Assembly (NCBI RefSeq): GCF_000717345.1
Contig: NZ_JNZA01000031.1
Span: 102,528 to 166,527, forward strand
Source: Streptomyces lydicus
Lineage (GTDB): Bacteria > Actinomycetota > Actinomycetes > Streptomycetales > Streptomycetaceae
Reading direction: 5' to 3'
DNA: 64,000 bases
The translations under genes were made by a program, and so were the position numbers. Positions 21,019-29,338 of this stretch are shown here, in pieces. Position 1 is the stretch's first letter, and the number at the start of each line of letters is the position of its first letter. The notes below the pieces were generated by a model. It was not told the DNA's origin, did no database searches, and worked only from the letters and a program-made list of their open reading frames with translations.

Positions 21019-21809
21019 GCGAAGCTCCGCAGGCGCACCCCGGCCGCGGTCAGCTCGGACCGCACCCGCCGGGCGAGGCCGGCCGCGCCGGGGGTGTCGC
21101 CGTGCAGGCACAGTGAGCGCGCGGCGACCGCGATCCGCCGGCCGCCGAGGGAGGTGACGGCCCGGTCGCGGGCCATGCCGACGGCGCGCTTGACCACCTC
21201 GTCCGGGTCGTGGACCACCGCGCCCGGATCCCGGCGCGGGACGAGGGTGCCCTGGTCGGTGTAGGCGCGGTCGGCGAACGCCTCGGCGACGACGGGGAGT
21301 TGTGCGTTCCGGGCGGCCTCGTGCAGCCGCGAACCGGGCAGGCCGAGGACCGGCAGCGCGCCGCCCGCGGCACGGACGCCGGCGACGACCGCACCGGCCT
21401 GCTCCGCGTCGTGCGCACAGCGGTTGTAGAGCGCGCCGTGCGGTTTGACGTAGGCGACGCGGGTGCCGGCGGCGCGGGCGAAGACCTCCAGCGCGCCGAT
21501 CTGGTAGGTGATCTCGTCGGCCAGCTCGTCCGGCGGGACGTCCATGGCGCGGCGGCCGAAGCCGGCCAGATCGCGGTAGGAGACCTGGGCGCCGACGACC
21601 ACGCCGCGCTCGGCGGCCAGCTCGCACACCCGGCGCATCGTGGCGGGGTCGCCGGCGTGGAAGCCGCAGGCGACGTTGGCGCTGGTGACGACGGACAGCA
21701 GGGCCTCGTCGTCGGTGAGCTGCCAGCGGCCGAAGCCCTCGCCGAGGTCGGCGTTGAGGTCGATGACGGGAGCATCCGCACAGTCCACGGCGTCCACCGC
21801 GTCGGTCAT
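21015..21809 (-). CDS. pxpA: 5-oxoprolinase subunit PxpA (LamB/YcsF family)
   Basis: A 264-residue protein with the LamB/YcsF motifs IDLNADLGEGFGRWQLTDD, TSANVACGFHAGDP and YVKPHGALYNR, which form the active site of the hydrolase subunit. First gene of the operon. The predicted promoter (TTGTCG, 18-nt spacer, TACGTT) lies about 160 nt upstream, with the GntR operator filling the spacer. The ATG has GGA-rich sequence upstream. The gene is divergent from the regulator. Confidence 0.92.
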   Translation of the reverse strand: MTDAVDAVDCADAPVIDLNADLGEGFGRWQLTDDEALLSVVTSANVACGFHAGDPATMRRVCELAAERGVVVGAQVSYRDLAGFGRRAMDVPPDELADEITYQIGALEVFARAAGTRVAYVKPHGALYNRCAHDAEQAGAVVAGVRAAGGALPVLGLPGSRLHEAARNAQLPVVAEAFADRAYTDQGTLVPRRDPGAVVHDPDEVVKRAVGMARDRAVTSLGGRRIAVAARSLCLHGDTPGAAGLARRVRSELTAAGVRLRSFA

Positions 21810-21970
21810 GTCGGTCCGTTCCAGAAGTGCTCGGTGCCGGGCGGGCGGGCCGGGTGCGGGGCACCGCGGCCCGGGTTTTCGGGCGGGGGCGGACGGGAAC
21901 GTTCGGGCCGGCCGGCCCTATCCGTAGTGACTCTCCCCCGAGGGCCATCGAGCCGACCGGCGTTGGGGAC

Positions 21971-22009
21971 AACGTAGAGGATCGTTCAACGATCCGACAA
22001 GAGGTCTGC
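21971..22009 (-). promoter_or_regulatory. pxpABC promoter with embedded GntR operator
   Basis: On the minus strand TTGTCG (22000-21995), an 18-nt spacer and TACGTT (21976-21971) make a promoter. The spacer holds a perfect 17-bp palindrome, GGATCGTT-C-AACGATCC (21979-21995). The block 21984-22009 is identical, in inverted orientation, to 22919-22944 in front of the DUF969 gene. The rest of the 319-nt gene-free stretch 21810-22128 contains the untranslated leader of pxpA and the leader of the regulator. Confidence 0.7.
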
Positions 22010-22128
22010 GCCGTTCGGTGGGAGCTCCGTTGTTTTGTCCCCTCAGGTGGGATTGACTTCCGCTCGATACGGCACCCGGACGGCCCGACCCGGCCGCCCG
22101 GCACGGTACGAGAGCGGGGAGCGGCGGC

Positions 22129-22872
22129 ATGGCCGGCGGAGTGGCGAAGAACGATCAGCGGCGGCTCGCCGAGGTCGCGGGACTGGAACGGGACCGCGCC
22201 CTGCTGGGCCGCGCCAGCACCGCCGAGCGGGTCGCCGACATCCTGCGCGACCGGATCGCCGAGGGCTACTTCGCGCCCGGCGCCCGGCTCTCCGAGGAGA
22301 GCATCGGCGGGGCGCTGGGCGTCTCGCGCAACACCCTGCGGGAGGCGTTCCGGCTGCTGACGCACGAGCGGCTGCTGGTGCACGAGCTGAACCGCGGGGT
22401 CTTCGTGCGGGTGGTGACCGTCGAGGACCTGGACGACATCTACCGGGTGCGCATGCTGGTGGAGTGCGCGGCGGTCCGGGGCCTGGGGAAGGGGCCGTAC
22501 GACGACCGCGTGCGCGAGGCCCTCGCGGCGATCGAGGCCGCGGTGCAGGCCGGTGAGGCCGCCTCCGGTGAGCGGGCCTGGCAGGACCTCTCGACCGCCA
22601 ACATCCGCTTCCATCAGGGCATCGTGGCCCTGGCGGGCAGCCCGCGCACCGACGAGCTGATGCGCGGCGTGCTGGCCGAGCTCCGGCTGGTCTTCCACGT
22701 CATGGCCGACCCCCGGCGGTTCCACGCGCCCTATCTCACCCGCAACCGCCAGATCGTCGAGGCGCTGCAGGCGGGCGATGCCGCCGAGGCCGAACGGCTG
22801 CTGGGGTCCTACCTGGAGGACTCGCGGGTCCAGTTGTCCGGGGCGTACGCCCAGCGCATCGCGGAGCAGTGA
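22129..22872 (+). CDS. GntR/FadR-family regulator of the 5-oxoproline genes
   Basis: A 247-residue regulator with an N-terminal winged helix (RVADILRDRIAEGYFAPGARLSEESIGGALGVSRNTLREAFRLL) and a C-terminal helical FCD ligand-binding domain carrying the metal-linked residues of the family (RMLVECAAVRGL, FHQGIVALAGS, NRQIVEALQAGDA). It lies between pxpABC and the DUF969/DUF979/pcp genes, and the same 26-nt sequence flanks it on both sides in opposite orientations, so it most likely represses both units and responds to 5-oxoproline or a related acid. ATG 22129 has a GGGGAG site upstream. Confidence 0.88.
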   Translation: MAGGVAKNDQRRLAEVAGLERDRALLGRASTAERVADILRDRIAEGYFAPGARLSEESIGGALGVSRNTLREAFRLLTHERLLVHELNRGVFVRVVTVEDLDDIYRVRMLVECAAVRGLGKGPYDDRVREALAAIEAAVQAGEAASGERAWQDLSTANIRFHQGIVALAGSPRTDELMRGVLAELRLVFHVMADPRRFHAPYLTRNRQIVEALQAGDAAEAERLLGSYLEDSRVQLSGAYAQRIAEQ

Positions 22873-22918
22873 CCGGGGTTCCGGGGAGCGGATGCGGAAG
22901 GTTTCAGGATTCCCCTTG

Positions 22919-22957
22919 GCAGACCTCTTGTCGGATCGTTGAACAATCGCCTAGCCT
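22919..22957 (+). promoter_or_regulatory. Promoter of DUF969-DUF979-pcp operon with GntR operator
   Basis: TTGTCG (22928-22933), an 18-nt spacer and TAGCCT (22952-22957) form the promoter. The operator at 22933-22949 differs from the upstream palindrome by one base in one arm. The 26 nt at 22919-22944 are an exact inverted copy of 21984-22009, so both promoters share -35 and operator in the same geometry. Confidence 0.7.
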
Positions 22958-23020
22958 CCGCTGCATCTCCTCACCCCTCTCCCCGGACCCGTAGGGGTCC
23001 CGTACGCGGAAGGCGGATCC

Positions 23021-23731
23021 ATGATCGTCCTCCTCGGCGTGCTCGTGGTCGTGCTCGGCTTCGCCACGAAACGCAATCCCCTCCTGGTCGTGGGGGTGGC
23101 GGGCATCGCCACCGGCCTCCTGGGCGGACTCTCACCCGGCAAGGTGCTCGCCGCCTTCGGCGAGGGCTTCGCCGGCAGCCGGGCGGTGACCATCTTCGCG
23201 ATCACCCTGCCGGTCATCGGCCTCCTGGAGCGCTACGGCCTCCAGGAGCAGGCCCGCAACCTCATCGCCCGGTTCGGCCGGCTCACCACCGGCCGCTTCC
23301 TGGCGCTCTATCTGGGCCTGCGGCAGATCGGCGCCGCGGTCGGACTGACCAACGTCTTCGGGCACGCCCAGACCGTCCGGCCGCTCGCCGTCCCGATGGC
23401 CGAGGGCGCCGCCGAGCGCAAGTACGGGGCCCTGCCGGACCGCACCCGCGAGAAGGTCCGGTCGTTCTCCGCCAGCGCGGACAACATCGGCCTGTTCTTC
23501 GGGGAGGACGTCTTCCTCGCCGTCGGCTCGATCCTGCTGATCACCGGCTTCGTCAACACCACCTACGGCACCCACCTCGAACCGCTGCACCTCGCGCTGT
23601 GGGCGATCCCCACCGCCGTGTGCGCCTTCGTGGTCCACGGCTGGCGACTGCTGCGCCTGGACCGCCAGTTGGAGCGCGAGCTGCTCACCGCCGACGTCCA
23701 GCCCAGTGCCGCAGTGGAGGCAGCCCAGTGA
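23021..23731 (+). CDS. DUF969 membrane protein, candidate 5-oxoproline transporter subunit
   Basis: A 236-residue membrane protein of the DUF969 family with several hydrophobic segments (MIVLLGVLVVVLGF, VVGVAGIATGLLGGL, AVTIFAITLPVIGLL, VFLAVGSILLITGF, LALWAIPTAVCAFVV). It always pairs with DUF979, here overlapping by 4 nt. In other genomes the pair is found with pyroglutamyl peptidase and oxoprolinase genes, and here it is followed by pcp under a shared operator with pxpABC, so import of 5-oxoproline or pyroglutamyl peptides is a reasonable but unproven role. A GGAAGGCGG site precedes the ATG. Confidence 0.85.
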   Translation: MIVLLGVLVVVLGFATKRNPLLVVGVAGIATGLLGGLSPGKVLAAFGEGFAGSRAVTIFAITLPVIGLLERYGLQEQARNLIARFGRLTTGRFLALYLGLRQIGAAVGLTNVFGHAQTVRPLAVPMAEGAAERKYGALPDRTREKVRSFSASADNIGLFFGEDVFLAVGSILLITGFVNTTYGTHLEPLHLALWAIPTAVCAFVVHGWRLLRLDRQLERELLTADVQPSAAVEAAQ

Positions 23732-24696
23732 TCAAGGCAGAGTGGTTCTACTGGCTGGTCGGCCTCAGCTTCCTGGTGATGGCCTCTCAGATGGTCACCG
23801 ACCGCAGCAACCCCAAGCGCTACGGCACCGGCGCCTTCTGGGGCCTGATCGGCGCCGGCTTCATCTACAGCAGCTGGGTCGTCACCAAGCAGGCCCCGGC
23901 CGAGCCGCTGGGCGTCGCCGTCCTCGTCATGGCGGCGCTGGCCGGCTTCGGCTTCACCGGCCGCGGCACCCCGCGCACCACCACCACCGAGGAACGCGCC
24001 GCCAGCGCCGCCCGGTTCGGCAACCGGCTGTTCGTCCCCGCGCTCACCATCCCGGTCGTCGCCATGGCCTGCGCCATCGGCGTCAAGCACCTCTCCTTCG
24101 GGGGCGAGCCGGTCCTCCAGCAGGGCAGCGAAACGATCCTGGGCCTGGGCATCGGGGCCGTCGTCGCCCTCGTCGTCGGCATGGTCATGCTGCGCGAGAA
24201 GCGGCTCTCGGTCCCCGTGCAGTCCGGCCGTTCCATGCTGGAGGCGATGGGCTGGGCGATGCTGCTGCCGCAGATGCTGGCCACGCTGGGCGCCATCTTC
24301 CAGGTCTCCGGAGTCGGTGACCAGGTCGGCAAGCTCACCACGTCGGTCCTGCCGAAGGACTCCCTCGTGATCGCGATCGTCGTCTACTGCGTCGGCATGT
24401 TCGCGTTCACCATCATCATGGGCAACGCCTTCGCCGCCTTCCCGGTGATGACCGCGGCCGTCGGCTGGCCCGTCCTGATCGGGCACTTCCACGGCAACGC
24501 CGCCGCGGTCCTGGCCATCGGCATGCTCGCCGGCTTCTGCGGCACCCTCGTGACCCCCATGGCGGCCAACTTCAACATCGTCCCGGCCGCCCTGCTGGAG
24601 CTGAAGGACCAGTACGGGCCCATCAAGGCCCAACTGCCCACCGCGGGCGTCCTGCTGGGCTGCAACATCGTGATCATGACGCTGTTCGCCTTCTGA
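23728..24696 (+). CDS. DUF979 membrane protein, partner of DUF969
   Basis: A 322-residue multi-span membrane protein. About eight hydrophobic segments are visible, among them WFYWLVGLSFLVMAS, GTGAFWGLIGAGFIYSSWVV, LGIGAVVALVVGMVML, LVIAIVVYCVGMFAFTIIMG and AVLAIGMLAGFCGTLVTPMA. It starts with a GTG overlapping the DUF969 stop (GTGA), so the two are made together and probably form one permease. Direction and substrate of transport are inferred from context only. Confidence 0.85.
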   Translation: MIKAEWFYWLVGLSFLVMASQMVTDRSNPKRYGTGAFWGLIGAGFIYSSWVVTKQAPAEPLGVAVLVMAALAGFGFTGRGTPRTTTTEERAASAARFGNRLFVPALTIPVVAMACAIGVKHLSFGGEPVLQQGSETILGLGIGAVVALVVGMVMLREKRLSVPVQSGRSMLEAMGWAMLLPQMLATLGAIFQVSGVGDQVGKLTTSVLPKDSLVIAIVVYCVGMFAFTIIMGNAFAAFPVMTAAVGWPVLIGHFHGNAAAVLAIGMLAGFCGTLVTPMAANFNIVPAALLELKDQYGPIKAQLPTAGVLLGCNIVIMTLFAF

Positions 24697-24808
24697 GGCG
24701 GGCCGCATCCGGGCGGACGGCCCCGCCGCCGGCGCCCCGCCGTCCGCCACACCCTCCTGCGCACGCCCCCGTCTGTGCCCTTTCGCACCCCGCACCAAGG
24801 ATGACCGT

Positions 24809-25453
24809 ATGACCCGGGTACTGCTGACCGGATTCGCCCCCTTCGACGGGGAAAGCGTCAATCCCTCCTGGCAGGCGGTCCGCGCCGCCGCCGACGAACC
24901 GCCCGCCGGAATCGAGGTGTCCGCCGCCGAACTGCCCTGCGTCTACGGCGCGTCGGTGGCCGTGCTGCGCGCCGCCATCGAGGAGGCCCGCCCCGAGATA
25001 GTCGTCTGCGTCGGCCAGGCGGGCGGCCGCCCCGACATCACCGTCGAACGCGTCGCGATCAACGTCGACGACGCCCGGATCCCCGACTCGTCCGGCGCCG
25101 AACCGATCGACGAGCCGATCGTGCCCGGCGGCCCCGCCGCGTACTTCGCCACCCTCCCCGTCAAGGCGTGCGTCGCGGCGGTCCGCGCCGCCGGACTGCC
25201 CGCCTCCGTCTCCAACACCGCCGGCACCTTCGTCTGCAACCACGTCTTCTACGGCCTCGCCCACCTCCTCGCCACCGAACTCCCCGGTGTCCGCGGCGGG
25301 TTCGTGCACGTCCCCTACGTGCCCGAGCAGGTCACCGACCGCTCGCAGCCCTCGCTCCCGGCCGCCGCGGTCACCCGTGCCCTCCACGAGATCATGGTGG
25401 CGGCCGCGCACACCCGGACCGATGTCCGCCTCGCCGGCGGGGCGCTGCATTGA
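24809..25453 (+). CDS. pcp: Pyroglutamyl peptidase I (pyrrolidone-carboxylate peptidase)
   Basis: A 214-residue C15-family cysteine peptidase that removes N-terminal pyroglutamate from peptides. The catalytic triad is intact: E80 in RPDITVERVAIN, C143 in AGTFVCNHVFYG and H167 in GGFVHVPYVPEQ. The N-terminus VLLTGFAPFDGESVNPSW is typical. Length and motifs match bacterial Pcp. It follows the DUF969/DUF979 pair by 112 nt and overlaps the DUF2891 gene (TTGA). It would produce the 5-oxoproline used by the nearby oxoprolinases. Confidence 0.94.
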   Translation: MTRVLLTGFAPFDGESVNPSWQAVRAAADEPPAGIEVSAAELPCVYGASVAVLRAAIEEARPEIVVCVGQAGGRPDITVERVAINVDDARIPDSSGAEPIDEPIVPGGPAAYFATLPVKACVAAVRAAGLPASVSNTAGTFVCNHVFYGLAHLLATELPGVRGGFVHVPYVPEQVTDRSQPSLPAAAVTRALHEIMVAAAHTRTDVRLAGGALH

Positions 25454-26535
25454 GCGGCGACGGCCAAGGCGCGCGGGCCACCGGACTCGCCGAGCACGCC
25501 GGCCGGTTCGCCGCCCTGGCACTGGCCAACGTCACCCGCGCCTACCCCTACGCCCCGATGCACCTGCTGGCCGGCCCCGAGGACCTGGTGCCGCCGCAGA
25601 CACTCCACCCCGCCTTCCACGGGTCGTACGACTGGCACTCCTCGGTCCACATGCACTGGCTGTTGGTGCGGCTGCTGCGCCGCTGCCCGGACCGGGTCCC
25701 CCGGGACGCGGTCACCGGCGTCCTCGACGCCCGCCTCACCCCCGCCCACCTCGCCGCCGAAACGGCCTACCTCCGGGCCCATCCGTCCTTCGAGCGGCCC
25801 TACGGGTGGGCCTGGCTGCTGGCGCTGGCCGCCGAGTGCCGGACGCTCGGCGGCGCGGCGGGGGAGCGCTGGTCGGCGGCGCTGGCCCCCGCTGCCGAGG
25901 CCGTCGAGGCGCTGCTGCTCGGCTGGCTGCGGCGGGCCACCTATCCGGTGCGCCACGGCACCCACACCAACAGCGCGTTCGCGCTCGGCCTGGTCCTGGA
26001 CTGCGCGGCGGCGGCCGGCCGCCCCGCCCTCGTCGCGCCCGTCACCGGGACCCTGCGGCGCTGGTTCGCCGACGACCACGACGCGCCCGCCCACTGGGAG
26101 CCCTCCGGGCAGGACTTCCTCTCCCCGGCGCTCACCGAGGCCGAGGCGATGAGCCGGGTGCTGCCACCCGCGGAATTCGCGCCGTGGCTTGCGCGGTTCC
26201 TGCCCGGGGCCGAGCGCCGGGCCCCCGCCGGGCTGCTCGCCCCGCCCACCGTCTCCGACCCCGCCGACCCCCAGATCGGCCACCTCGTCGGGTTGTCGCT
26301 GAGCCGGGCGGCCGCGCTGCGCCGGATCGCCGCGGCCCTGCCCGGCGGCGACCCGCGCACCGCCGTCCTCGAAGCGGTGGCCCGCGACCACCTCGTCGCC
26401 GGCCTGCCGCACTGCGTCTCGGGGGACTTCACCGCAGACCACTGGCTCGCCACCTTCGCGGCGCTGGCGCTGGACGGGCCGCCGGCCGGGCACGGGACCT
26501 GGCGGCCGACCGCGCCGGACCGCACCGTAAACTGA
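25450..26535 (+). CDS. DUF2891 family protein
   Basis: A 361-residue soluble protein of the DUF2891 family, with the characteristic stretches HPAFHGSYDWHSSVHMHWLLVRLL, RPYGWAWLLALAAEC, HGTHTNSAFALGLVLDCA and WEPSGQDFLSPALTEAEAM. Conserved His, Asp and Trp residues hint at a hydrolase or lyase built on an alpha/alpha barrel, but no activity is known to me. The start is a TTG overlapping the pcp stop codon, which ties it to the peptidase and suggests a step in pyroglutamyl peptide or 5-oxoproline metabolism. Confidence 0.8.
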   Translation: MSGDGQGARATGLAEHAGRFAALALANVTRAYPYAPMHLLAGPEDLVPPQTLHPAFHGSYDWHSSVHMHWLLVRLLRRCPDRVPRDAVTGVLDARLTPAHLAAETAYLRAHPSFERPYGWAWLLALAAECRTLGGAAGERWSAALAPAAEAVEALLLGWLRRATYPVRHGTHTNSAFALGLVLDCAAAAGRPALVAPVTGTLRRWFADDHDAPAHWEPSGQDFLSPALTEAEAMSRVLPPAEFAPWLARFLPGAERRAPAGLLAPPTVSDPADPQIGHLVGLSLSRAAALRRIAAALPGGDPRTAVLEAVARDHLVAGLPHCVSGDFTADHWLATFAALALDGPPAGHGTWRPTAPDRTVN

Positions 26536-26625
26536 TCCGCCGGCCCCGGCGACCCGTTCGGCTGCCCGCCGTCAACGGACCCACCGGCCGTTCCACCCAT
26601 GAGCGGATCCGCGCCGTTTCGTCCG

Positions 26626-26648
26626 TTGTCAGTGCGAGCGCCTACTCT
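26626..26648 (+). promoter_or_regulatory. PafBC-type (RecA-independent) DNA-damage promoter
   Basis: TTGTCAGTG (26626-26634), eight bases, then TACTCT (26643-26648) matches the RecA-NDp consensus described in mycobacteria, TTGTCRGTG-N8-TANNNT. The -10 ends seven bases before the GTG at 26656, so the mRNA is probably leaderless. Confidence 0.65.
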
Positions 26649-26655
26649 GTGCGAC

Positions 26656-28179
26656 GTGACTTTTCCCGCCCCGGGGCCCGCTGCGCCCCAGCTCAACGGG
26701 GTCAACCGACCCGCTCCGGGCCCGGCCGCCGACGAGGGCCTGGCCCGCCGGCTGCGCGCCCTCGCGTGCACCGCGCCGCTGCACGACCTCGACGTGCGCA
26801 AGGCCAACCTCGCGGGCGAGTACGGGGTCTACGCGATGGCGGAGGTGGCGCTCGCCGTCATCGACCTCGTCACCCTCAACATGGACTTCGACACCGGCGC
26901 CGACCACGAGGAGATAGTGGCGAAGGTGCTCCCCCGGGTGGCCGCCCAGACCCCCGGCCGCCCCGCGGGCGAGCACGAGCGGGTGGCCCGCTGGGTGCTG
27001 GAGAACCTCATCAACGTCGGCAGCGTCGACCGCGGCTTCCGTGCCGTGTACGGCACCTTCACCACCGACGGTGAGTACGTCCGCCGCGACTACGACTTCA
27101 AGCTGATCGAGGAGGTCCCCGGCGCCGGTGGCAGCGTCTACCTCCGGGCCACCGACGAAGCGGTCAACGTCCTGGTCGGCGCGCTCGACACGGACGTCAC
27201 CAGCGCCCAGATCGCCGCCGAGGTCAAGCTGGAGGTGCTGATCAACCGCGGCCGGCTGGCCGACGCGCAGCTCGCCGCCGAGCAGGCGCGCTACCGCACC
27301 GTCCAGTACGCCGAGACGCTCCGCCGGACCCTGGACGCCACCCGGCGCAACGTCCGCGCGGTCGACTGGCTGGAGACCGTCCCCGACATGATCAACGAGG
27401 CGCTCGACCACGTCGCGGACCGCTACCGCCACGAGAACGCCATTCTCACCAACATCCGCAAGGCCCGCGACGAGACGGAGGAGCCGGAGCACAAGCGGCG
27501 CGCCGCCGAGCTCGTCGACATCGTCAAGGACTGCATCCGCCGCCACACCCAGCTCCAGTCCCGGCTGCTGGAGGCCGGCCCGCTCTTCCGCGCCGAGCAG
27601 GACCGGCAGGCGTTCGCCACACCCGTCGCCCGCGCCGGACTCGACCTGTACGGCCAGCTCGTCGCGCCCCTGCTGCCGCTCCCCGCCGAGCAGGCCCTCC
27701 GGGTCACCGACGCCTTCTTCGCCCAGGGCACCGGCCTGCGCACCCCCGCCGCCGTCCGCGTCGGCGACCTCGTGGAGATGCTGCTCACCCCGCCCGTGGA
27801 GCGCGAGCACCTCGGCGCCGAGATGCCCGAGCCCGACCTGGTCGCCACCCCCGCCGACAGCCGCTTCAGCGAGGCGCAGTTCGACGCCGCCACGGCGCTG
27901 CTCGACCTGCCCGCCGACGCGCCCCGCAGGCTCTCCGGCCTGCTGGCCGAAGCGCGCCGCAGCGACCCCGAACTCCCTTACCTCGTCGCCCTGTTGGCGG
28001 TGCACGCCGCCAGCCCGCCGGTGGGCACCGCCTACCGCCAGGGCGAACAGCAGCTGCTCTTCGCCGTCGACGACGGCACGGAGCTGGCGGACCCCGAGTT
28101 CGGCGGCGCCGACCTCATCGTCGGCACCGCCCTGCTCGACGCGGCCGGCATGGCCGCCGACCGCTCGGAGGTGGCCTGA
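26656..28179 (+). CDS. MukF/JetA-like kleisin subunit of an SMC complex
   Basis: A 507-residue protein, mostly helical, first of three genes whose order and sizes fit MukF-MukE-MukB, MksFEB and Wadjet JetABC. The N-terminal half contains a winged-helix-like region (LAGEYGVYAMAEVALAVIDLV) and TAVNVL-type segments; the centre has long helices (AQLAAEQARYRTVQYAETLRRTL, IRKARDETEEPEHKRRAAEL), and the C-terminus again looks like a small domain, as expected for a kleisin that links SMC heads. The assignment rests mainly on context and on its long-helix pattern. The GTG start follows a -10 element directly; an ATG at 26599 is in frame but has no ribosome-binding site. Confidence 0.7.
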   Translation: MTFPAPGPAAPQLNGVNRPAPGPAADEGLARRLRALACTAPLHDLDVRKANLAGEYGVYAMAEVALAVIDLVTLNMDFDTGADHEEIVAKVLPRVAAQTPGRPAGEHERVARWVLENLINVGSVDRGFRAVYGTFTTDGEYVRRDYDFKLIEEVPGAGGSVYLRATDEAVNVLVGALDTDVTSAQIAAEVKLEVLINRGRLADAQLAAEQARYRTVQYAETLRRTLDATRRNVRAVDWLETVPDMINEALDHVADRYRHENAILTNIRKARDETEEPEHKRRAAELVDIVKDCIRRHTQLQSRLLEAGPLFRAEQDRQAFATPVARAGLDLYGQLVAPLLPLPAEQALRVTDAFFAQGTGLRTPAAVRVGDLVEMLLTPPVEREHLGAEMPEPDLVATPADSRFSEAQFDAATALLDLPADAPRRLSGLLAEARRSDPELPYLVALLAVHAASPPVGTAYRQGEQQLLFAVDDGTELADPEFGGADLIVGTALLDAAGMAADRSEVA

Positions 28180-28313
28180 TGCGCCGGCCCGCCCCACCGA
28201 TACCCGTCCGGCCGCCCGGCGTCCGCCGTCACCGGACCGCGCCCCACGACCTCCCGCCCGCGCACCGGCGGGAGTGCACCCCGACCGTCCCCCACAAGGA
28301 GCCTGCCCCGTGA
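28179..28313 (+). CDS. Possible 44-residue coupling ORF between SMC-locus genes
   Basis: An ATG overlaps the stop codon of the kleisin gene (TGATG) and the frame ends in a TGA that overlaps the GTG of the next gene (GTGA). The product would be a Pro/Arg-rich 44-mer without recognisable features. It may only carry ribosomes across the 130-nt gap rather than make a functional peptide; the downstream gene also has its own AAGGAG site. Confidence 0.25.
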   Translation: MRRPAPPIPVRPPGVRRHRTAPHDLPPAHRRECTPTVPHKEPAP

Positions 28314-29281
28314 CCCAGTACGACGCCGACGAGGTGCCGCAGCCGGACCCGGCGCCCGGGAGCGGCGAGCCGGGCCGGGGCCTGCCCACCGCCGACACCG
28401 AGCCGGCGCGGCCGTTCACCGAGCGCACGGCCCCGCTCGACCAGGGGAGGGCCCCGGCCGTCACCCCGGCCGACGCCGCCGACGCGGCCCGGCTGGTCTC
28501 CTTCGGCCTCCAGCCCAAGCTGCTGCCGGCCCGCGACGCCGAGTACGGCGAACTGCTGCGCCGCTACCGCGACGAGCCCGCCTTCGCCCGGCTCGCCGAC
28601 GCCGTCGCCGGCGGCCTCGGCCTGGTCGTCCTGGAGGTCTCCACCCGCGCGGGGATGGCCGTCACGGCCGCCGAGGACTCCGTCTTCGCCGTCCGCATGG
28701 GCGACTACGCCCGCCGCGCCGCCGCCGACTCCGCCGACCGCTTCCTGCACGGCCTGGCGCACCTCGCGGTCGCCGCGCTGGCGTTCCCCCGCCCCGAGGA
28801 CCTCGCCGACGACGGCTACATCGGCCGGATCACCGTCAACGGCGTCGACGCCTTCGTACGGCAGGCGTGCCGCCGCCTGGAGGAGCGCGCCGAGCAGGAC
28901 GGCGAGAACACCGACCCGGTCACCGACGCCCCGGGCCTGGAGGCCGCCTGGCGGATCTACGCCCGCCGCAGCGCCACCGGCGCCACCAAGGACGCCCGGC
29001 GGCTGGCCGGTTCGACGACCGGCATCATCGCCAAGGCCGTCACCTTCCTCGTCGACTCCGGCTTCCTCCAGCGCACCGGCGACGACGCCGGCGGCGCCTA
29101 CCGCACCACCGCCCGCTACCAGCTCCAGGTCCGCGACATGGCCGGCACCGCCGCCATGGCCGAGCTGCTGGAGCTGGGCATCGTCCCGGTCGCCGACGGC
29201 AGCGCCTCGCTGCTCCCCGGCGAGGAAACCGACGACCTCGACCTGGTCGCCGACGCCGGCCTGCCGTTCCACTCCGGCTGA
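28310..29281 (+). CDS. MukE/JetB-like winged-helix subunit of an SMC complex
   Basis: A 323-residue protein. After about 60 low-complexity acidic residues comes a globular part with LLRRYRDEPAFARLADAVAGGLGL, then FPRPEDLADDGYIGRITVNGV and TTGIIAKAVTFLVDSGFLQRTG followed by RTTARYQLQVRDMAGTAAM, which reads as a winged helix ending in a beta wing. MukE-type subunits consist of two such domains and bind the kleisin. GTG 28310 has AAGGAG eight bases upstream. Identification depends on gene order and size. Confidence 0.65.
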   Translation: MTQYDADEVPQPDPAPGSGEPGRGLPTADTEPARPFTERTAPLDQGRAPAVTPADAADAARLVSFGLQPKLLPARDAEYGELLRRYRDEPAFARLADAVAGGLGLVVLEVSTRAGMAVTAAEDSVFAVRMGDYARRAAADSADRFLHGLAHLAVAALAFPRPEDLADDGYIGRITVNGVDAFVRQACRRLEERAEQDGENTDPVTDAPGLEAAWRIYARRSATGATKDARRLAGSTTGIIAKAVTFLVDSGFLQRTGDDAGGAYRTTARYQLQVRDMAGTAAMAELLELGIVPVADGSASLLPGEETDDLDLVADAGLPFHSG

Positions 29282-29338
29282 CCCGCGCCCACCACCGCAC
29301 CCCCCACCGCCCCACCGCCACGACAACGAGAGTCCGCC

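Noticed and set aside
22049..22075. TTGACT at 22053 as -35 of the GntR gene
   Set aside because: No -10-like hexamer lies at a suitable distance.
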